From: Mycobacterium sp.
GTDB lineage: Bacteria > Actinomycetota > Actinomycetes > Mycobacteriales > Mycobacteriaceae
Assembly (NCBI GenBank): GCA_018882545.1
Contig: VERS01000023.1
Span: forward strand, 1 to 10,331
Direction: 5' to 3'
DNA length: 10,331 bases
In this document: in pieces, positions 6,682-10,331 of the stretch
Numbering within the stretch: position 1 is the first letter of the stretch
Layout: every line of letters starts with the position of its first letter
Notes under the pieces: model-generated
The model's input: only the letters and a program-made list of their open reading frames with translations
Database searches by the model: none
Told to the model about the DNA's origin: nothing
Translations under genes and position numbers: made by a program

Positions 6682-7311
6682 ATGCGCAACGGTTGGAACC
6701 CCGGCACGGTGATCGTTGCGGTCACGGCGTCGGTGGTCGCCGTGGTGCTTGCGGCCGGGGTCGCCGTCGCGTCGCCGGATGATGCTGCCGCGGCGTGTCA
6801 GACCGTCGATGCGCCGATGCTCGACGTTCCCCGCGGCGACGACCAGGAGCCCCTGCTGCGGGTGCCCGTACCGGAGGGCTGGGAGCAACCGCCGCAACTG
6901 GACCCCACCGAGCCGTCGATCCGGATGGCGATCCTGAACCCGGGGTTGGCCGCCGAGGATTTCACCCCTAACGCGGTCATCGCTCTCAAGAAGATCGCCG
7001 CCGATGGTGCCGACGCCCAACAGATCCTCGACGCACAGAACGAAGTGCTTATCGGCAAGGCCGGGGTGACCGGTCTGAGCAGCCGAGGCGGCGAGGCTTG
7101 CGGACTGCCGGCGATGACGAGCAGCTACACTACGCCGGCCATCGACATCATCCCGGCCCGCAGCGCGACCACCCGGGTGGTCGTCTACGCCGGCGCCGAC
7201 GCCACCTACGTCGCCACGGTCACGATCCAAGCGATCGACACTCAAACCGGCAGCTACAACCAAGACGCGCAGACCATCCTGGAGGGCTTCCAGGTACTGC
7301 CGCCGAACTGA
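6682..7311 (+). CDS. LpqN/LpqT-like exported or membrane-anchored protein
   Basis: A 209-residue protein with one N-terminal hydrophobic segment (about 9-30), AVA at 28-30 that could be a signal-peptidase I site, and an extracytoplasmic remainder. The VPEGW block (63-67), followed by mixed alpha/beta sequence with an IRMAILNP strand and an ILDAQNEVLIG helix, resembles mycobacterial LpqN/LpqT-family proteins of the cell envelope. Unlike true LpqN/LpqT, the cysteine after the hydrophobic segment (C39, in DDAAAAC) lies too far from it and lacks a leucine at -3, so lipidation is doubtful; C39 might instead pair with C140. ATG 6682 is chosen because GGGGG sits five to nine bases upstream; a GTG at 6607 would add 25 residues without typical signal features. 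The next gene begins 27 bases later, suggesting an operon. The biochemical role is unknown. Confidence 0.75.
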   Translation: MRNGWNPGTVIVAVTASVVAVVLAAGVAVASPDDAAAACQTVDAPMLDVPRGDDQEPLLRVPVPEGWEQPPQLDPTEPSIRMAILNPGLAAEDFTPNAVIALKKIAADGADAQQILDAQNEVLIGKAGVTGLSSRGGEACGLPAMTSSYTTPAIDIIPARSATTRVVVYAGADATYVATVTIQAIDTQTGSYNQDAQTILEGFQVLPPN

Positions 7312-7324
7312 GCCCCCGAGTCGA

Positions 7325-7332
7325 AGAGGAGA
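7325..7332 (+). promoter_or_regulatory. Strong ribosome binding site of the small lipoprotein gene
   Basis: AGAGGAGA, with AGGAG at 7327-7331, lies seven bases before ATG 7339. It decides between that ATG and an in-frame TTG at 7333, which would be only one base from the site and so too close. Confidence 0.8.
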
Positions 7333-7338
7333 TTGACG

Positions 7339-7818
7339 ATGACCCGTTTGCGCCGCGTCACCGCCACGGCCGTAACGCTGGCCGCCGTTGCCAGCATCGG
7401 TGCCTGCCGGTCCGCCGAACCGACCAAGCAGCCCGCCCCGGTGACCACCGGCGGCCAGACCGCGGCTACCGCCAGCGCCGGCCCCGCCGGTCTCAGTGGC
7501 GAGGATTTCCTGAGCAAGGCGGAGAGCCTGTCCGGGAGTACGGTCACCCTGGGGCGGTGCTCACTTCTGACCACACCCGGTCCGGACGGCACCCTGCCCT
7601 GCCGGGTGCTGGACAAGAGCGGGGCCGACATCAAAGACAGCACCGGTCTTCCGGTGGACATCTTCATCAAGCAGGCCGACCTCAGCCCCGACGCCAAGTC
7701 CGTGGTCGCCGGTTGCGACGGGTTTTGCACCGTTCAGATCAGCGGCAAGCTGGACCGTGCGACGGATGGAACCGGCTACCTGAGCATGGCCGACGTCAGC
7801 CTCAAGGTCGTCAACTAA
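7339..7818 (+). CDS. Small cysteine-rich lipoprotein of unknown function
   Basis: A 159-residue precursor with a classic lipoprotein signal: positive residues R3, R5 and R6, a hydrophobic stretch to S19, and the lipobox I20-G21-A22-C23. C23 should be lipidated and the mature protein anchored outside the cytoplasmic membrane. A Pro/Thr/Ala-rich tether (about 26-50) leads to a compact beta-rich domain (about 52-159). It has four cysteines, C74, C88, C126 and C130, enough for two disulfide bonds, with notable blocks LSGSTVTLGRC, GLPVDIFIK and CDGFCTVQISGKL. The alternating strand pattern could fit an OB-like fold, but this is only an impression. I do not recognise the family. It follows the LpqN-like gene by 27 bases and is probably co-transcribed with it, so the two may work together in the envelope. 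It stops six bases before the convergent gene on the other strand. Confidence 0.8.
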   Translation: MTRLRRVTATAVTLAAVASIGACRSAEPTKQPAPVTTGGQTAATASAGPAGLSGEDFLSKAESLSGSTVTLGRCSLLTTPGPDGTLPCRVLDKSGADIKDSTGLPVDIFIKQADLSPDAKSVVAGCDGFCTVQISGKLDRATDGTGYLSMADVSLKVVN

Positions 7819-7824
7819 CCCCGA

Positions 7825-9012
7825 TCACCTCAGCAGCGCCGCGGCCCGCAGGCGGGCGGCCCGGATCCACGGCGCGGTCGCCATTTCCGGGATCTCCCGC
7901 AGGTAGCGCGAACCGTCCGGCGTTCGCACCGCCGAGCGCGGCAGTGCGCCATCGACCAACATCTTCTCCACCTCATCGGCCCACCGCGCCGCACCGGCCG
8001 CGATCGTGCGGTCGTCGGGATCCAGCGCTCCGGGCTGATCGGGCAGTGCCCGCAACCGGCGTCGCACCAGATCCGCGAGCTGGCCGGCGCACAGGATCCG
8101 GGAGGGGCCCGGACCCAGGTCCCGTGCATCCTCGGTGGGGAGCACCGGTTGGAACCACCACGACCGGGCCGAACCGGCGATGCTGCCGCTGTAGCGGGCC
8201 ACCAGTTCGTCGCCCAGATACTCCATCTGGTGGGTGCGGCCCTCCCGGCTGACGCCCTCGAGGTCGAGGAACAGGTGGATCTCGGCGATCGTGCGCGCGG
8301 GCAGCACCCGGGCCGCCGAACGCCCGTCGACCCCCCCGGTGAACAGCGCGGCGCCCTGGGGGCCGAGCCGCTCGGTCGCCTCGAATCCGTAGTGCAGATT
8401 CACCGCGTCGTAGTCCGCCCGGGCACCCAACTCGGCGAACAGGGCATGCCCGTCGACACTGACGAGGGTGGACTGCCGGTAGGCGGGCCGGCTGCGGATG
8501 AAGTCGCGCAACCGGTCGGGTGCTGTGAACGCGTGAACCACGCGGAAGAGGCCCTCATCGTCAATGAGCGGTTCACCCCCGGCCGAGCGGAGCAGGAACC
8601 ACTCGTGGGAAAGCAGTGCATGTGTCTGCCCCGGAGCGGGATTCAGCAGCGCATCCTCGACGTCGAGCACGCTGACCCAGTACGCGAGCGTCTCGGCCGA
8701 GCCGTCCAACTCGATCACGCAGGCGGCCGGTGTGCCCAACTCGAACACCACACCCGCGCAGTCGGACGGCAGGTTGCGGATCAGATGCCTGCCGTCGGCC
8801 TCCATCCAGTGCGTCCGCGTCCCGTCCGGACTGGTGGGCGTCGACTGGGCGGCCACGAAGTCCCGATCGCCCAATGTCCACAGCAGTGGATGGTCGGCGT
8901 CGTCGACCGGGATGTGCCAGCGCGGGTGGCGCAGCACCGAACGCAGGAAGAAGTCCTGCTCAACGGTGTTCTCCCGGAAACCCCTCAGAGTCTCGACGAT
9001 GTCCTGCGGCAT
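7825..9012 (-). CDS. Hypothetical protein with two probable SseB-like modules
   Basis: A 395-residue soluble protein without signal peptide or membrane segment. The frame is open further upstream to 9528, but that part is the wrong-frame image of the neighbouring gene; ATG 9012 (MPQDIVETLRGF) overlaps that gene's stop by one base (TGATG). Two segments look alike and like the SseB N-terminal domain. The first (about 20-100) has WTLGDRDFVAAQSTP, DGRHLIRNLPSDCAGVVFELG. The second (about 165-250) has FRVVHAFTAPDRLRDFI, DGHALFAELG, YDAVNLHYG. The C-terminal third is helical and rich in Arg and Ala, ending AARLRAAALLR. SseB-like proteins are poorly characterised; some are linked to secretion or to enhancing other proteins. 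The resemblance is a pattern judgement, not a search result. It is translated with the 178-residue protein upstream and probably acts with it. Confidence 0.75.
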   Translation of the reverse strand: MPQDIVETLRGFRENTVEQDFFLRSVLRHPRWHIPVDDADHPLLWTLGDRDFVAAQSTPTSPDGTRTHWMEADGRHLIRNLPSDCAGVVFELGTPAACVIELDGSAETLAYWVSVLDVEDALLNPAPGQTHALLSHEWFLLRSAGGEPLIDDEGLFRVVHAFTAPDRLRDFIRSRPAYRQSTLVSVDGHALFAELGARADYDAVNLHYGFEATERLGPQGAALFTGGVDGRSAARVLPARTIAEIHLFLDLEGVSREGRTHQMEYLGDELVARYSGSIAGSARSWWFQPVLPTEDARDLGPGPSRILCAGQLADLVRRRLRALPDQPGALDPDDRTIAAGAARWADEVEKMLVDGALPRSAVRTPDGSRYLREIPEMATAPWIRAARLRAAALLR

Positions 9013-9548
9013 CAGAGGCGTTGCCACTCGTCGGCGTGTGCGTCGATGGCCGAGGCGTAGCGCTGGAGTTCCTCGGGGCTGAATCGCTCCGGGTGGGCTT
9101 GCGCGTAGGACTTCGCCGCGCCGGTGAAGAACCGCGCGGTGTCGATGCCGCCGGGTGGGACGAGTTTCACTGCTTCCCGCAGCGCGGCCCCGGCCAGGCG
9201 CAACCGGCGAATCACCGCCCGCGGGTGAACCGGGTCGCCGGGGCTGGGCAGCTCGCGCACGACCGTGTCGGCGAAGAACAACAGCTCGGCCGGGTCCAGG
9301 ATGTCGCTGCGCCCGTCGCCGAAATCGGTGGGCTCCCAGGGTGCGCCGCCGCCGAGGGTGAACCGGTGCACGCGGCGGCCCTCGGGGTGCTCGGCCAGGA
9401 CGTGCAGTTGGGTGTCCACCGCCCGCGACTCGACCTCCGTGCCGCCCTGGCACTGGAGGAACAGCCTTGCCTCGTTGGCATTTCGGGCCCCGACAATCTG
9501 CTGCGACCAGACCGGGACCTCCGGCCACGGGCTGGATTCGGTGCTCAT
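9012..9548 (-). CDS. Hypothetical protein, first gene of the SseB-like pair
   Basis: A 178-residue soluble protein that I do not recognise. The N-terminal half (about 10-70) looks beta-rich, with VPVWSQQIVGARNANEARLF and TQLHVLAEHPEGRRVHRFTL. The C-terminal half is mostly helical, with DPAELLFFADTVVREL, a helix around AVIRRLRLAGAALREAVKLV, and an acidic/aromatic tail SPEELQRYASAIDAHADEWQRL. There is no signal peptide, membrane segment or catalytic motif. The start ATG at 9548 has only a weak ribosome site (GGAC). Its TGA overlaps the next gene's ATG by one base, so the two are coupled in translation and probably made in fixed ratio. An open frame upstream ends in TGA inside this gene's ATG (ATGA), which might or might not be real coding. 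Confidence 0.75.
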   Translation of the reverse strand: MSTESSPWPEVPVWSQQIVGARNANEARLFLQCQGGTEVESRAVDTQLHVLAEHPEGRRVHRFTLGGGAPWEPTDFGDGRSDILDPAELLFFADTVVRELPSPGDPVHPRAVIRRLRLAGAALREAVKLVPPGGIDTARFFTGAAKSYAQAHPERFSPEELQRYASAIDAHADEWQRL

Positions 9549-9850
9549 TCGTCCAGTGTCCGTCCGGCCGTCACCGAAGGTGGGCCGTTCCCGCCAGATC
9601 GGCCGGTGAGCGGGGTGGCAGCCCCCCGCGCGATTACGGGGGGCTGCCGTGGGCGGAGCTGTTGATGATGCCGCTCAGTCAGGTGGCAGGCCGTTCGCGC
9701 GCAGATGTCTGTCACCCGTCCGCTCTGACTGGCCGTGGTCCAGTTGCCGGCGGTGTCGACATTGATGACTGCGCGGCCGGTGACGAGCTGGGTGGCAGGC
9801 CCGGGCTGCCCGGTTCCGTTCTCGCACAGGGTGTCCGAGAGCCTCTCCAA
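9545..9850 (-). CDS. Doubtful small ORF or gene remnant upstream of the 178-residue gene
   Basis: A 101-residue frame starting at TTG 9850 whose upstream part, open back to a stop at 9893-9895, has natural-looking composition and G/C-rich third positions (for example TQLVTGRAVINVDTAGNWTT). Its TGA overlaps the following ATG (ATGA), as in coupled genes. Against it: no ribosome site, no normal start for the coding-like part, and the second half runs through the 12-bp hairpin and loses protein-like character. It may be a decayed fragment. I know no family for it. Confidence 0.2.
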   Translation of the reverse strand: MERLSDTLCENGTGQPGPATQLVTGRAVINVDTAGNWTTASQSGRVTDICARTACHLTERHHQQLRPRQPPVIARGAATPLTGRSGGNGPPSVTAGRTLDE

Positions 9851-10002
9851 GGTTGCGGCAGCCGGGGCGGGCTGGTAAGTGGGCCGGCGGGTCTACTTCT
9901 GGTCTTCCACCCGTACCCGGTCCTTGAGGTTGGCCACCACCCCACAGCGAGCCCCGCCGAAGTACTGTCGGGGAACCGGGTCGATAGTGGAGAGGGGTTT
10001 TG
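9549..10002. other. 454-bp region with no confident gene
   Basis: This gap lies between the divergent 178-residue gene and the last plus-strand gene. It holds a perfect 12-bp hairpin (9617-9648), a minus-strand open stretch with coding-like composition (about 9680-9892), and, at its right end, the upstream region of the last gene. No tRNA, repeat array or mobile element was seen. No clear -35/-10 pair was found for either flanking gene. Confidence 0.6.
9617..9648. terminator. Perfect 12-bp inverted repeat with 8-base loop (possible terminator or RNA structure)
   Basis: GGCAGCCCCCCG at 9617-9628 pairs completely with CGGGGGGCTGCC at 9637-9648 around the loop CGCGATTA. The stem is very GC-rich and should be stable in RNA from either strand. 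No U-tract follows on either side, so it is not a canonical intrinsic terminator, though mycobacterial terminators often lack one. It lies about 70 bases upstream of the minus-strand 178-residue gene. There it could end transcription coming from the right, or shape that gene's leader. Confidence 0.5.
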
Positions 10003-10331
10003 ATGAGCGAAAGCGACCTGCCGCCCTCGGCGACGGTGACCTACGAATTCCGGGACTCCTCGGTTCCCCCGCCGTTCCACCGCAGCTTCGTTCTGGTCTT
10101 CGACCGCACCCAGGCCCGGATCGTCGTCGACAGCTACGGCGACGTCCTAGCCGAGCGGAGCGCCCCGATGACCCCGGACGCCTGGGACCGGGTGGCCGAG
10201 GGATTTCCGCAGGTGAGTGGGCTGGTGCTGGCGCAGCCCGAGGACGTCTGCACCGGCGGCACCGGATTCGCCGCGACGGTCGCCGAGGACGGCACCGTGC
10301 GATTCAAGCTTCAGGGTCTGGCCTGTGGCGG
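10003..10331 (+). CDS. Hypothetical protein, 3' end outside window
   Basis: The start is ATG 10003, preceded by GGAGAGG about eight bases upstream. The visible 109 residues begin MSESDLPPSATVTYEF and have no signal peptide or membrane segment. The pattern is beta-strand-rich: FHRSFVLVFDRTQARIVVDSYGDVLAE, then a helix TPDAWDRVAEGFPQVSGLVL, then DVCTGGTGFAATVAEDGTVRFKLQGLACG. The CTGGTG motif and the later Cys-Gly at the window edge suggest a paired-cysteine or metal site, but this is inference. I do not recognise the family, and the total length is unknown. It points away from the 178-residue gene, across the 454-bp gap. Confidence 0.75.
   Translation, partial: MSESDLPPSATVTYEFRDSSVPPPFHRSFVLVFDRTQARIVVDSYGDVLAERSAPMTPDAWDRVAEGFPQVSGLVLAQPEDVCTGGTGFAATVAEDGTVRFKLQGLACG

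Noticed and set aside
9013..9528. N-terminal extension of the SseB-like protein by about 170 residues
   Set aside because: The extension is Arg/Pro/Gly-rich and is the wrong-frame reading of the 178-residue gene. ATG 9012 overlaps that gene's stop, as in other coupled pairs here.
1..10331. CRISPR array, tRNA genes, insertion sequences or phage integration signs
   Set aside because: No regularly spaced direct repeats, tRNA T-arm patterns, transposase or integrase motifs were seen on either strand.

Overview
The window is high-GC DNA that reads like a mycobacterial chromosome, probably an environmental Mycolicibacterium-type species. The evidence is the strong G/C preference at third codon positions, an Rv1364c-type multidomain sigma-factor regulator, an LpqN/LpqT-like exported protein, a small lipoprotein, and frequent one-base stop/start overlaps (TGATG). 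No tRNA, rRNA, CRISPR array, transposase or phage gene was seen. The species assignment is inference.

Left third (1-5175): a signalling cluster. On the minus strand an AraC-family regulator (1746-2696) overlaps by one base the start of a large PAS / SpoIIE-phosphatase / GHKL-kinase / STAS protein that runs off the left edge. This domain order is that of M. tuberculosis Rv1364c, which packs the RsbP/U-, RsbW- and RsbV-like functions of a SigF-type partner-switching pathway into one chain. Divergently, on the plus strand, lies a four-PAS sensor (2888-4510). Its expected C-terminal SpoIIE phosphatase domain follows immediately (4507-5175) but in another frame, across an ATGA overlap that looks like a one-base frameshift. 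An 11-G homopolymer sits just before the sensor start. Two PAS-linked PP2C-type phosphatases thus flank one transcription factor and share or adjoin a 191-bp divergent control region.

Middle (5188-7818): a minus-strand PTS permease EIIBC of the MurP/GlcNAc-glucose superfamily, convergent with the phosphatase. Divergent from it is a probable two-gene plus-strand operon for exported proteins: an LpqN-like, membrane-anchored or secreted protein and a small lipoprotein with a clear lipobox and four further cysteines.

Right (7825-10331): a minus-strand pair of unrecognised soluble proteins, again with a TGATG overlap. The downstream one (395 aa) appears to hold two SseB-like modules. A 454-bp region with no confident gene follows. 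It holds a perfect 12-bp-stem hairpin and a coding-like minus-strand stretch. The window ends inside a plus-strand hypothetical gene.

The most interesting part is the PAS/SpoIIE/AraC signalling cluster: the split PAS-phosphatase gene, the G11 tract, and an apparently shortened kinase domain in the Rv1364c-like protein. I did not find a clearly new biological system. The best candidates for follow-up are the frameshift and homopolymer, and the SseB-like two-gene operon.
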